NCBI GenBank assembly: GCA_014654775.1
Contig: JACVZW010000030.1
Location: forward strand, 1 to 64,000
Direction: 5' to 3'
Length of the DNA: 64,000 nt
Source of the DNA: Paracoccaceae bacterium
Lineage (GTDB): Bacteria; Pseudomonadota; Alphaproteobacteria; Rhodobacterales; Rhodobacteraceae
The notes beneath the pieces were generated by a model, which was not told where the DNA came from, ran no database searches, and saw only the letters and a list, made by a program, of their open reading frames with translations. A program made the translations under genes and the position numbers. Below, one piece after another: positions 1-8,241 of this stretch (its first letter is position 1; every line of letters starts with the position of its first letter).

Positions 1-209
1 ATATGCTGCGATCCAAACGCCGATGCGCCCAAACCGCCCGCATATCCCTTCATCAGTTAGCAATGTCAAAGAGCGTTCCAGACACAAAACAAGCCGCACG
101 CTGATTCCAGCGTCGCTTCCCGCCTTGCCTCCAGAGTTTTTTCGAGGCGGCTTCAGCCGTCCCTTCCGTTTCCGTCGCACCGTCTTTCGGCGCCGCGTCG
201 TCTTCGGTG
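1..209 (-). other. Leader of an rRNA operon (16S lies beyond the left edge)
   Basis: Read on the minus strand this stretch resembles the leader that precedes 16S rRNA in Rhodobacterales. It has a boxA-like GCTCTTTGACA at 64-74 (E. coli rrn boxA is TGCTCTTTAACA), followed by a GGGATATG...GGGCGGTTTGG segment typical of the 16S-proximal leader. A small hairpin (ACGCTG/CAGCGT, 98-113) lies upstream of boxA. No mature rRNA is present in the window, so the assignment rests on leader motifs and on my memory of Rhodobacter rrn leaders. Confidence 0.55.
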
Positions 210-215
210 AGCGGT

Positions 216-244
216 TATCTACGTATCTCGCCCGGGGGCCGCAA
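216..244 (-). promoter_or_regulatory. Candidate rRNA operon promoter
   Basis: A leftward promoter with -35 TTGCGG (239-244), a 17-bp spacer and -10 TAGATA (216-221) lies just upstream of the boxA-bearing leader. An A/T-rich stretch at about 255-280 could act as an UP element. The rest of 245-452 holds only a small hairpin (CCAAG/CTTGG, 283-296) and no convincing gene. Confidence 0.45.
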
Positions 245-452
245 GAGGAAAATGACGGGAAGATGACGATTTTTTCGGCAGCCCAAGAAAACTTGGCCTT
301 TCAGACAGGGCAAGCACGTCTTTTCGCTTGGCCCCTGCCCCACCTGCCCCGATGATTTCGCGTCGCGTCCGTGTCGCCGCCCGAATCCGGGCCGAGTCAC
401 CCCGGCCCAGCCCCCCGATTCATCCACAGGTTATCGCGGACCTGCCCAAGGA

Positions 453-2114
453 TCAGGCGAATCCTGCGCCCGCATAGGTCACACGCCCCCCCGCCACGGT
501 CAGCGCGATTCCCATCGCCCCGATCGTCTCTGGCGCGGCGGCCTCGATATCCCCGTCCAGCAGCACCAGGTCCGCCGCCATCCCCGCCCGCAGCGTGCCG
601 GTGATGTCGTCCCAATGCCCGGCCCAGGCGCCGCCCGCCGTATAGGCGTGCAGCGTCTCCATCAGGGACAGCCTCTCATCTCCTGCCCCTGCATAAGGCA
701 CCCGCGTCACCGCCGCCTGAATCCCGCGCAGCACCGACACATCCGTCACCGGCCAGTCGCTGGCATAGGCCACCGGCGCGCCGTGATCCTTCAGCGTCTT
801 CCACAGATAGGCGTCCCGCCACCGCTCCCGGTGAAAGACATGCTCCATGGTCGAGATCGGGAAATCCATCACCCCCGGCGGATGCGGCGGCTGCAGGCTC
901 GCCGTGATGCCAAGGCTTCCCAGACGCGGCACATCCGCCCGGTCGATCAACTCGATATGCTCAATCCGGTGGCGCATGTCACGAAAGCCGTTGGCCCGCC
1001 CCGCCGCCTCATAGCCGTCGATCGTCGCCCGCACCGCCGCATCGCCGATGGCATGGACCGCGATCTGCATCCCCCGTCGATCGATCTCGGTGCAGATCGC
1101 CTTGAACCGATCCGGCGGAAACAGCGGGTCCGCCCGATGCCCCGGCACGCCGGGATAGTCGTTCAGCATATAGGCCGTGCGGCTGTCCACCACGCCATCC
1201 ATGAACATCTTCACGAAACCCGACCGCACCCAGTCACCGTCGAACTCCGCCCCCATGGCGCTGGCCCGGTCCAGTTCCGATATCTCCATATGCGGCTTCA
1301 TATGGAAGGGCACCCGCACCCGCGCCGTCAGCCGCCCCTGTTCCTCCAGCGCCGCAAGCAGCGCGCAGGTATAGCGGTTGCCGTCCATGTTCACCATCGT
1401 GGTGATGCCCTGCGCCGCGCAATGGGCAAGCCCCGCCGCCACCTTGTCGAGGTCTGCCGCAAAGGTCGCCGCATCCGGCCACGGCTCCGGCTCGCCCCCA
1501 GTGGCGATGCCCAGCTGCAGATGCGCCTCCCCGCCCAGCGCGAGAACCGGACCAAAGGCCTCGAACTCCCTGAGCTCCCCCGTCGCTGTGCCATCCGCCC
1601 CCATGACCACCTCATGGCCATGCGGCATCTGCGCCCCGTGCAGCAACCCCGCCTGTTGCAGGGCCAGCGTATTGGCCCAAACCGTGTGGTGATCCGGCGC
1701 CATCATCGCGATGGGCCTGTCCGCGATCACCCGGTCCAGATCGTGCCGCGTGACTGGCGCGCCCAGAATCTCATAGGCCGCCCCCTGTGCCATCAGAAGC
1801 GCTCGGTCAGGGTTCTTCGCGGCATAGCCCTCAAAGGCCGCCTTCAGCGGCTCAAACCCCATGACCCCGCCGATCTGCAGCTGCACCAGTTCCGCACCGC
1901 CCAAGACCAGATGCAGATGGCTTTCCACGAAACCGGGCAGCAGCGTCCGCCCCCCCGCATCCACCACCCGCGTCTTCGGTCCCGCCAGCGCCGCCACCTC
2001 TGCGCCCCCCACCGCCGCGATCCGGCCTGCCCGCACCGCAACGGCCCGGGCGAAAGGCCGCCCCGCATCCATCGTGATCACCCGCGCATTCGTCACGATC
2101 AGATCGACATCCAT
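453..2114 (-). CDS. Amidohydrolase, YtcJ-like (Amidohydro_3)
   Basis: Metal-dependent hydrolase of the amidohydrolase superfamily, closest in pattern to the YtcJ/Amidohydro_3 group. The cyclic or linear amide substrate cannot be deduced. The beta-sandwich N-terminus starts DLIVTNARVITMD, the first metal-binding pair is H66-x-H68 (ESHLHL), and later family signatures are HAIGD, HRIEH and SDWPVTD, giving a full TIM-barrel set at 553 residues. I chose ATG 2114 because homology begins there and a G-rich ribosome-binding stretch precedes it; ATG 2135 is an in-frame alternative. It lies 104 bp behind the agmatinase gene on the same strand. The gap holds a repeat and a strong hairpin, so co-transcription is uncertain. 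Confidence 0.85.
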   Translation of the reverse strand: MDVDLIVTNARVITMDAGRPFARAVAVRAGRIAAVGGAEVAALAGPKTRVVDAGGRTLLPGFVESHLHLVLGGAELVQLQIGGVMGFEPLKAAFEGYAAKNPDRALLMAQGAAYEILGAPVTRHDLDRVIADRPIAMMAPDHHTVWANTLALQQAGLLHGAQMPHGHEVVMGADGTATGELREFEAFGPVLALGGEAHLQLGIATGGEPEPWPDAATFAADLDKVAAGLAHCAAQGITTMVNMDGNRYTCALLAALEEQGRLTARVRVPFHMKPHMEISELDRASAMGAEFDGDWVRSGFVKMFMDGVVDSRTAYMLNDYPGVPGHRADPLFPPDRFKAICTEIDRRGMQIAVHAIGDAAVRATIDGYEAAGRANGFRDMRHRIEHIELIDRADVPRLGSLGITASLQPPHPPGVMDFPISTMEHVFHRERWRDAYLWKTLKDHGAPVAYASDWPVTDVSVLRGIQAAVTRVPYAGAGDERLSLMETLHAYTAGGAWAGHWDDITGTLRAGMAADLVLLDGDIEAAAPETIGAMGIALTVAGGRVTYAGAGFA

Positions 2115-2140
2115 CCCTGCCCCCGTCTTTCTCATGCTGT

Positions 2141-2206
2141 CTTCATCTTGGATCAAATACTCTGGGGGGAGCGTCGCCGAAGGCGGCGCGGGGGGCAAGG
2201 CCCCCC
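2141..2206. repeat. Intergenic repeat (ATCTTGG..CAAATACTC) with G/C hairpin
   Basis: One copy of a dispersed element, here CTTCATCTTGGATCAAATAC at 2141-2160 followed by a run of G. It is followed at 2190-2206 by a strong hairpin (GGGGGG/CCCCCC) between the agmatinase and amidohydrolase genes. Related copies are at 11011, 19215, 20311, 40941 and 42595. The hairpin lacks a clear T-run, so it is only terminator-like. Confidence 0.6.
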
Positions 2207-2218
2207 ATCCCCTCCGGT

Positions 2219-3190
2219 TCAGCCCCGCGCCGCCACCCGCTCGGCCATCACGCAAAGCAGCTCGAACATCAGCGATATGCCCAGCCAAGCCGTGCCACCC
2301 GACGGATCGAAGGGCGGGCTCACCTCCACAAGATCCGCCCCCACCACGTCCAGCCCCCGCAGGCCCCGCACCACCTCCAGCGCCTGCCAGCTGTTGGGTC
2401 CCCCCACCTCCGGCGTGCCCGTCCCGGGCGCAAAGGTCGGATCGACGAAATCGATGTCATAGGTCACATAAGTCGGCCCCGTCCCGATGATCTCGCGCGC
2501 CTCGGCCATCACATCCTCGACACCCCGGCGGTGGAACTCGCCGATGGGGATGATGCGGATGCCGTTGGCTTCCGCGAAATCCCAATCCTCCCGCCCATAG
2601 GCCGTGCCGCGTATCCCGATCAGCACATAGCGCTTGGGGTCCAGCAGCCCCTCTTCCACCGCGCGGCGAAAGGGCGTGCCATGGGTATAGCGCCCGGTTC
2701 CGAAATAGACGTCGTTCAGGTCGGTATGGCTGTCGAACTGGATCATCCCCACCGGACGCGCCTTGGCGACCGACCGCAGGATCGGCAGCGTGCAGAGATG
2801 ATCCCCGCCCCCCGTCAGCGGCAGCACCCCCGCCGCGACCACCCGGTAATAAAAGGCCTCCATCCGCGCCAGACTGTCCATCAGATCGCCGGGATTGGGC
2901 GGCACATCCCCCAGATCGGCACAGCGCGCCAACTCAAAGGGCGCGACCCATGTCGCCCCGTTCTGCGCCCGGATCATCGTGGACAGGTCGCGCAACTGGC
3001 GTGGACCGTGGCGTGGACCGGGCCGGTTGGTCGTCCCCCCGTCCCATGGCGCGCCGATCAGCCCGATCTGCACCTCCGCCAGACGCGGATCGTCCAGCCC
3101 CACATGCGGCAACCGCATGAAGGTCGGTATCCCTGCGAATCGCGGCAGGTCGAACCCCGACACCGGCGTGAAAAACCCCTGCTCCGCCAT
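2219..3190 (-). CDS. Agmatinase / ureohydrolase family protein
   Basis: Binuclear-manganese ureohydrolase of the arginase/agmatinase family, cytoplasmic, probably releasing urea from agmatine or another guanidino compound. Metal-ligand motifs are intact: GGGDH (127-131), DSHTD (153-157) and DIDFVDP (245-251). The length of 323 residues is normal. ATG 3190 is preceded by GGAAGG and begins the conserved segment PVSGFDLPRFAG. An upstream ATG at 3268 also has a good Shine-Dalgarno, but would add about 26 residues that do not look like the family. Agmatinases cannot be told from guanidinobutyrase or guanidinopropionase by these motifs, so the exact substrate is open. It is divergent from the bactofilin gene. 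Confidence 0.85.
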   Translation of the reverse strand: MAEQGFFTPVSGFDLPRFAGIPTFMRLPHVGLDDPRLAEVQIGLIGAPWDGGTTNRPGPRHGPRQLRDLSTMIRAQNGATWVAPFELARCADLGDVPPNPGDLMDSLARMEAFYYRVVAAGVLPLTGGGDHLCTLPILRSVAKARPVGMIQFDSHTDLNDVYFGTGRYTHGTPFRRAVEEGLLDPKRYVLIGIRGTAYGREDWDFAEANGIRIIPIGEFHRRGVEDVMAEAREIIGTGPTYVTYDIDFVDPTFAPGTGTPEVGGPNSWQALEVVRGLRGLDVVGADLVEVSPPFDPSGGTAWLGISLMFELLCVMAERVAARG

Positions 3191-3377
3191 CGCCGCACCT
3201 TCCCCGATCGTGATTCCCAGCCCCATCCAACCGCCCCCGCGCCCGCTTGTCAGGTCCACAACCGACATCGCCCTTCCGCCTCTCGCCGATTTCCGCAGCC
3301 CTGCCGCCCGGCTGACCCGACCCTCTTGACCTCGGCCCCCGCTTCCCCCCTTATCGACCGGTGCCCCGGAGGACCGT

Positions 3378-3764
3378 ATGTTCAGCAAGACCGACCCGAT
3401 CGCCCCACAGCCCGCCCCTGCGCGCAGCCCCGCCTCGGGCGCCGCCAGCAATGCCGGCAAATCCATCCTCGCCTCCGATCTGCGCATCAGCGGCGAGATC
3501 ACCTCTTCCGGCGCGGTCGAGGTCTATGGCGACATCGACGGCACCCTCTCGGCCCGCAACCTGCTCATCGGCAGCGAAGGCGCGGTCAAAGGCACGGTCA
3601 GCGCCGAAACGGTCGAGGTGAAGGGCAAGCTTGACGGTCGCGTCTCGACCGAGGCCTTCACCCTGCGCTCCACTGCGCAGGTCGAGGCCGACATCAATTA
3701 CACCTCGCTCGTGATCGAATCCGGCGCCCAGATCGAAGGCCGCTTCACCCGCCCGAAGTCCTGA
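3378..3764 (+). CDS. Bactofilin (polymer-forming cytoskeletal protein)
   Basis: 128-residue bactofilin. It has a short disordered Pro/Ala/Ser-rich N-terminus (about residues 1-28) followed by the DUF583 right-handed beta-helix core, seen as repeating short strands with regularly spaced glycines (SGEITSSGAVEVYGDIDGTL). Bactofilins form nucleotide-independent filaments that position cell-wall or stalk enzymes at the membrane. GGAGG lies 7 nt before the ATG, and a perfect intrinsic terminator follows, so this is probably a monocistronic unit. No M23 peptidase partner is adjacent. Confidence 0.9.
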   Translation: MFSKTDPIAPQPAPARSPASGAASNAGKSILASDLRISGEITSSGAVEVYGDIDGTLSARNLLIGSEGAVKGTVSAETVEVKGKLDGRVSTEAFTLRSTAQVEADINYTSLVIESGAQIEGRFTRPKS

Positions 3765-3788
3765 TCCCGGCCCGATCCGCTGCCTGCT

Positions 3789-3813
3789 CGGCCCCCAATC
3801 CGGGGGCCGTTTT
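3789..3813 (+). terminator. Rho-independent terminator of the bactofilin gene
   Basis: Eight-bp perfect stem CGGCCCCC (3789-3796) / GGGGGCCG (3802-3809) with a 5-nt loop, followed directly by TTTT (3810-3813). It lies 24 bp after the bactofilin stop codon. Confidence 0.9.
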
Positions 3814-3856
3814 CGATTCACCCGCCCCGCAGGCCGGGCCCGGCACAACGCGCCAG

Positions 3857-5419
3857 CTACCCCTGCCCCGCCGTCAGCCGATCCCGCAACAGCCGTCGCA
3901 AAATCTTGCCCGAGGCCGATTTCGGGATGGCATCCGTGACGATGATCCGGTGCACCTGCTTGTAATGGGCCAGATTGGCCTCCAGATGCGCCCGGATCGC
4001 CGCCTCATCCGGCCCGCCCTCGGCGCGCACCACGAACGCCACCGGGATCTCGCCCGCCTCCGGATCGGCCTGCCCCACCACCGCCGCATCGATGATCCCG
4101 GGCAGCGCGACCAGCGTGGCCTCCACCTCCGCCGGGGCCACCTGAAACCCCTTGTATTTGATCAACTCCTTCAGCCGATCGACGATGAACATATAGCCAT
4201 CGGCATCGATCCGCGCGATATCCCCGGTATGCAGCCAGCCCCCGGCATCCAGCGTCTCAGCCGTGGCCCGGGCATTGTTCAGATAGCCCAGCATCACCTG
4301 CGGCCCCTTCACCCAAAGCTCGCCCTCGCCCCCCGGCCCCTGATCCTCTCCCGAGACCGGATCGACGATCCGGGCCAGGGTATTCGGCAGCAAAAGCCCT
4401 GACGCCCCCGCCCGCGCCGCAGAGATCGGCGTCGCATGCGACACGGGCGACATCTCGGTCATCCCATAGCCTTGCAGGCAGACGCAGCCCAGCCGCGCCC
4501 CCACCGCATCCGAAAGCTCCGCCCCCAGAGGCGCGGCCCCGGAAAACACCTGTTCCACCGATGACAGATCGAACCCGCCCACCATCGGATGCTTGGCCAG
4601 CGCCAGCGCCACAGGCGGCACCACCCACATCCGCCGCGCCTTATGGTCCTGCGACAGGCGCAGGAACATCTCAAGGTCAAAGCGCGGCATCGTCACCACC
4701 GTTCCCCCGCCGGCCAAATGCAGGTTCATCAAGACGGTCATCCCGTAGATATGGAAAAACGGCAGGAAACCCGCCGTCGTCTCGCCCGCCCGGAAATCGA
4801 CATGCTCGATCATCTGCTCGACATTCACCGTCAGGTTCCGGTGCGACAGCATCACCCCCTTGGGCAGCCCCGTCGTCCCCGAAGAATAGGGCAGCACCAG
4901 CACATGCCGCTCAAGGTCCACCGGCACCTGCGCCGCCAGCGGCTCACCCATCAAGGCGGTCAGGGGCAGCGCCCCCTCGCCCGGCCCGATCACCGCGATC
5001 TCGCGCACCTTCGTGCCCGCAACCGCCGCCCGCGCCACCTCAAGGAACGGCCCCACCGTCACCAAAAGCTCCGCCCCCGCATCCGTCAGCTGATGCATGA
5101 CCTCCGGCGCGGTATAGGTCGGATTGATCGTGGTGACAGTCCCACCCGCCAGCGCGACCGCATGGAAGACCACGCAAAACTCCGGAATGTTCGGTGTCAT
5201 GATGGCGACGCAATGCCCCGCCCCGAACCCGGCCGCCGTCAGCCCGCCCGCCAGACGGCGCACCTGATCCATGAAGGCCCGCGCCGTCAGGCTGCGCCCC
5301 GTCGGGCCGTCGATCAGCACGACCTCGTCAGGCCGGGTTTCCAGATTCCGAAAGACCAGCTCGGTCACCGACAGCGCAGCCGGAACGAAATCCGGACGCG
5401 GGCTTTTGTAGATATGCAT
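3857..5419 (-). CDS. 4-coumarate-CoA ligase-like acyl-CoA synthetase (AMP-binding)
   Basis: 520-residue ANL-superfamily enzyme that adenylates a carboxylic acid and transfers it to CoA. The P-loop SSGTTGLPKG is at 179-188. Later come QGYGMTEMSP (A5), GELWVKGPQVMLGYL, TGDIARIDADGYMFIVDR (A8 hinge) and PKSASGKILRR with the C-terminal catalytic lysine, so both domains are complete. The overall pattern is closest to 4-coumarate-CoA ligase-type enzymes, but the substrate (aryl or medium-chain acid) is not determined. GGAGG lies 8 nt before the ATG. The neighbouring thioesterase and crotonase-fold genes suggest an acyl-CoA catabolic context. Confidence 0.88.
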   Translation of the reverse strand: MHIYKSPRPDFVPAALSVTELVFRNLETRPDEVVLIDGPTGRSLTARAFMDQVRRLAGGLTAAGFGAGHCVAIMTPNIPEFCVVFHAVALAGGTVTTINPTYTAPEVMHQLTDAGAELLVTVGPFLEVARAAVAGTKVREIAVIGPGEGALPLTALMGEPLAAQVPVDLERHVLVLPYSSGTTGLPKGVMLSHRNLTVNVEQMIEHVDFRAGETTAGFLPFFHIYGMTVLMNLHLAGGGTVVTMPRFDLEMFLRLSQDHKARRMWVVPPVALALAKHPMVGGFDLSSVEQVFSGAAPLGAELSDAVGARLGCVCLQGYGMTEMSPVSHATPISAARAGASGLLLPNTLARIVDPVSGEDQGPGGEGELWVKGPQVMLGYLNNARATAETLDAGGWLHTGDIARIDADGYMFIVDRLKELIKYKGFQVAPAEVEATLVALPGIIDAAVVGQADPEAGEIPVAFVVRAEGGPDEAAIRAHLEANLAHYKQVHRIIVTDAIPKSASGKILRRLLRDRLTAGQG

Positions 5420-5553
5420 GGATCGTCCTCCCTCGACAGGATCAGACCACAGCCTTGCCCCTCTGTCTCCGCCTTATTCGCGCCGAACGGGCGGCAAGGG
5501 GCACGCGGTCGGGCGTGCATCCCTGCCCTGCCGCGCCTGCGGCTTGGCGGGGA

Positions 5554-5985
5554 TCACCCCGCCATGCCCCCGGGCGGGATCGAATAGGTCATCGACGCCC
5601 GCGCCACCGGCTCCGCCACCCCGTCCGAGTACAGCAGCGCATCCCCCACCGCCAGCACCCGGCCCAGCTTCAACAGCCGCGCCTCCGCCCGCACATCCCG
5701 CCCCGCCGCAGGCTTGCGCATGAAATCCATCGAGGCATTCGTCGTCACAGCCAGCGCCACCGGCCCCAATCGGCTCAGGATGGCAAGGTAAAGCGCCACA
5801 TCCGCCAGACCGAACATCGACGGCCCTGACACCGTCCCCCCGGGCCGCAGATGCCGCTCCGCCACCCGCAGCCGCAGCGTCACGCCGCCCGCATCCGCCC
5901 GCTCCACCGCGAAATCCGCCGCGACCTGCCCGAAATCCCGCGCGAGAAAGGCCGTCAAGGCGTCACGGTCCATCTTCAATTCCAT
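5554..5985 (-). CDS. PaaI-family hot-dog thioesterase
   Basis: 143-residue single hot-dog-fold protein of the PaaI/YdiI type, expected to hydrolyse acyl- or aryl-CoA thioesters in the cytoplasm. The segment RPGGTVSGPSMFGLADVALY carries the conserved GxxxxGPxMF and Asp region of the family active site. ATG 5985 is preceded by AGGAGAGGG, which decides the start even though the frame stays open upstream. It is divergent (58 bp) from the crotonase-fold gene and reads toward the acyl-CoA ligase gene. Confidence 0.82.
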   Translation of the reverse strand: MELKMDRDALTAFLARDFGQVAADFAVERADAGGVTLRLRVAERHLRPGGTVSGPSMFGLADVALYLAILSRLGPVALAVTTNASMDFMRKPAAGRDVRAEARLLKLGRVLAVGDALLYSDGVAEPVARASMTYSIPPGGMAG

Positions 5986-6043
5986 CCGCTTCCCTCTCCT
6001 GCCGCCAACCCCTATCGTCTGGCAAAGCCACGAGGGGGATGCA

Positions 6044-6832
6044 ATGACCGAAGACCTGATCCAGCGCGAAGATGCGGGCGGCATCGCCACCCTCACCCTC
6101 AACTCCCCCCACAGCCTCAACGCCCTCTCCGTGGCGATGATCGCACGCCTGACGGCCGAACTTGACCGCCTCGCCGCCGACCGCGCCACCCGCGTCGTCA
6201 TTCTTCGTGGCGCAGGCCGCGCCTTCTGCGCGGGCCATGACCTCAAGGAAATGCAGGCCGCCCGCGAAACCGCCGATCGCGGCGCCGCCTTCTTCCGCCA
6301 ATTGTTCGAGGATTGCGCCGCCATGATGCAGCGCCTCCCCCTCCTGCCCCAGCCCGTCATCGCCGAGGTGCAGGGCATCGCCACCGCCGCAGGCTGCCAA
6401 CTCGCTGCCTCCTGCGACATGGTCGTCGCGGCCGAGGATGCCCGCTTCGGCGTGAACGGGGTCAATATCGGCCTTTTCTGCTCCACCCCCATGGTGGCGC
6501 TCACCCGCAAGGTCCCCCCCGCCGTCGCCTTCGAGATGCTGACCACCGGCGAATTCCTCCCCGCCCCCCGCGCCCGCGAAGTGGGGCTCGTGAACCGCAT
6601 CGCGCCCCCGGCCGACCTGTCCGCAACCACCCGCAGCCTTGCCGAGACGCTCTCGGCCAAGCTCACCGCCGCGGTGAAGATCGGCAAGCGCAGCTTCTAC
6701 GATCAGATGGGCCTGCCGCTGGATCAGGCCTATGCCCTGACCGGGGCGGCGATGGTGGAAAACATGCTCTGGCGCGACACCGACGAAGGCATCCGCGCCT
6801 TTCTGGAAAAGCGCAAACCCGACTGGGCCTGA
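6044..6832 (+). CDS. Enoyl-CoA hydratase/isomerase family protein (ECHDC3-like)
   Basis: 262-residue crotonase-fold protein. The first oxyanion-hole segment is AFCAGHDLKEM (60-70) and the second is GIATAAGCQLAASCD (111-125). The two catalytic glutamates of classical crotonase are not seen: the first is replaced in GCQLA (Q119), and the second region reads GVNGVNIGLFCSTP. This resembles the ECHDC3-type branch, so genuine hydratase activity is doubtful although CoA-thioester binding is likely. GGGGG stands before the ATG. The gene is followed by a cluster of hairpin repeats. Confidence 0.82.
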   Translation: MTEDLIQREDAGGIATLTLNSPHSLNALSVAMIARLTAELDRLAADRATRVVILRGAGRAFCAGHDLKEMQAARETADRGAAFFRQLFEDCAAMMQRLPLLPQPVIAEVQGIATAAGCQLAASCDMVVAAEDARFGVNGVNIGLFCSTPMVALTRKVPPAVAFEMLTTGEFLPAPRAREVGLVNRIAPPADLSATTRSLAETLSAKLTAAVKIGKRSFYDQMGLPLDQAYALTGAAMVENMLWRDTDEGIRAFLEKRKPDWA

Positions 6833-6837
6833 GGCGG

Positions 6838-6937
6838 GGGATGGGCGCAACCGCCCATCCTACCCCCGACCGGCGTAGGATGGGCATTCTGCCCATCATC
6901 CCCTGGCCCCCCGGTAGGATGGGCCATCGGGCCCATC
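6838..6937. repeat. Three tandem GTAGGATGGGC hairpins
   Basis: Three consecutive inverted repeats sharing the core GTAGGATGGGC: GGATGGGCG/CGCCCATCC (6839-6847/6852-6860), GATGGGCA/TGCCCATC (6879-6886/6890-6897) and GATGGGCC/GGCCCATC (6918-6925/6930-6937). They sit just behind the crotonase-fold gene and look like a REP-type intergenic element. They lack T-runs, so they are not typical intrinsic terminators. Confidence 0.75.
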
Positions 6938-6952
6938 TGCCCCCCGAATCCA

Positions 6953-7034
6953 AAGGTTAACGCGCCCTTTCGCCACCGCGCGTGGCCACAGTTTGCTGCA
7001 CAAAAGGCGGCACAGAACAGGGCACAGCCATTTC
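6953..7034. repeat. Dispersed GTTAACGC...GCACAAAA repeat, copy 1
   Basis: About 82 bp closely matching copies at 40808 and 44281. Shared parts are AGGTTAACGC, then CACCGCGCGT, then CCACAGTTTGCTGCACAAAA and two further GGCACAG units. It lies between two convergent genes. It has no coding potential and its function is unknown. Confidence 0.8.
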
Positions 7035-7064
7035 TTGGCTGGAAAACGCGTTAATCCAGTCCGA

Positions 7065-8237
7065 TCAACGCCTTGCCGCCAAAGCCGCCACCGCCATCAG
7101 CGCCAGACCGAACCCCGCCCCGATCATCACCCACACCCCTCCAAACGCCACTAAACCCGTCCCGATCAGTGGGGCCACCGCCATCGCCGCCAGTCCCGGA
7201 ATGGCCATCATCCCCGACACCGCACCAAAGCGTTCCTGCCCCAAAGTCTCGGCCACCAGCACGGGCCGAAGGATGGTGATGATCCCCATCGCCGCCCCCT
7301 GACACAGCGCGAAGCCCACCGCCGCTCCCGGCCAGACCGCCGCCAGCACAAGGAACCCCGGCGCGATCACCAGCGCCCCCACTGTCGCCCATGCCGCCGC
7401 CCCGGTTCCCAGCCGCGACCCTGCCCCCGCCAGAACCAGCCGCCCGGCCACCTGCGCAGGCCCGATCGCCGCCGCCGCCAGAATGGCCAGATCAGTCCGC
7501 ACCGCCAGCGCCTCCAGCATCGGGCGGATATGGTTCACCAGCATCCAGTGGTTCAGGTTCACCAGCGAAAACAGCACCGCCAGCCCCATGAATCCCGGCA
7601 TCCGCAGGACCGCGCCCCAGCCCAGCCGCGGCGCATCCCGCGCCACCACCGCCGCCTCTGTCCCCCGCGCCATCACCCGCGCGGCCCAGACCTGCAACGG
7701 CAGCATCACGCCCAGCGCCACCCCCACCGCCACCCAGACCGCCCCGCGCCAGCCCCAGACCTCGGCCAGCCAAGCCCCCGCCGGAAAGGCCAGCGTCGAG
7801 GCCAGCCCCGCCACCAACGTGACCCGCGTGATCGCCCCCCGCGCCTCTGGCCCAAAGCGCCGGATCATCATTCCGAAACAGACGTCATAAAGACACAGCG
7901 CCTGCGCCAGCCCCAGCCCGGCCCATCCCGCGAACCAGCCCACCGCCCCCTCGGCCAGCGCGAGCGACACCAGCGCCGCCGCCCCGATCAGCGGCCCAGC
8001 CGCCATCATGGCGACCGCCCGCCCCCGATCCAGCGCCCGCCCCACCGCCGGGGCCACCACCGCCGACACGGCCGTCGCCAGCAAAGGTCCCGCCGCGATC
8101 ACCCCATCCGACAGCCACGCCTCGCGCTGCCAATAGATCAGCAGCGCCGCGAAAATGTAGAAGAAACAGGCATATCCCAGCGCCTGCGTCAGGGCGAGCG
8201 TCCAGACCGCCCCGCCGTCCCGGCCTGCGAGGGTCAT
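7065..8237 (-). CDS. MFS transporter
   Basis: 390-residue major facilitator superfamily permease with about 12 hydrophobic segments. The segment VGRALDRGRAVAM between the second and third helices resembles the family loop 2-3 motif, and a hydrophilic stretch near the middle separates two halves. The substrate is unknown. The start ATG 8237 lies 4 nt after the stop of the upstream carboxypeptidase gene, with GTGAGGAC as ribosome-binding site. This makes it the last gene of a translationally coupled ctaA / carboxypeptidase / MFS operon. Confidence 0.85.
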   Translation of the reverse strand: MTLAGRDGGAVWTLALTQALGYACFFYIFAALLIYWQREAWLSDGVIAAGPLLATAVSAVVAPAVGRALDRGRAVAMMAAGPLIGAAALVSLALAEGAVGWFAGWAGLGLAQALCLYDVCFGMMIRRFGPEARGAITRVTLVAGLASTLAFPAGAWLAEVWGWRGAVWVAVGVALGVMLPLQVWAARVMARGTEAAVVARDAPRLGWGAVLRMPGFMGLAVLFSLVNLNHWMLVNHIRPMLEALAVRTDLAILAAAAIGPAQVAGRLVLAGAGSRLGTGAAAWATVGALVIAPGFLVLAAVWPGAAVGFALCQGAAMGIITILRPVLVAETLGQERFGAVSGMMAIPGLAAMAVAPLIGTGLVAFGGVWVMIGAGFGLALMAVAALAARR

Positions 8238-8241
8238 GTCC

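Noticed and set aside
418-436. DnaA box near TTCATCCACAGG
   Set aside because: It differs from TTATCCACA, is single, and sits at the end of a gene next to an rRNA promoter; not evidence of an origin.
615-2462. Long plus-strand open frame opposite the amidohydrolase gene
   Set aside because: Arg/Pro/His-rich translation typical of antisense frames in high-G+C DNA; the opposite strand encodes a complete amidohydrolase with catalytic motifs.
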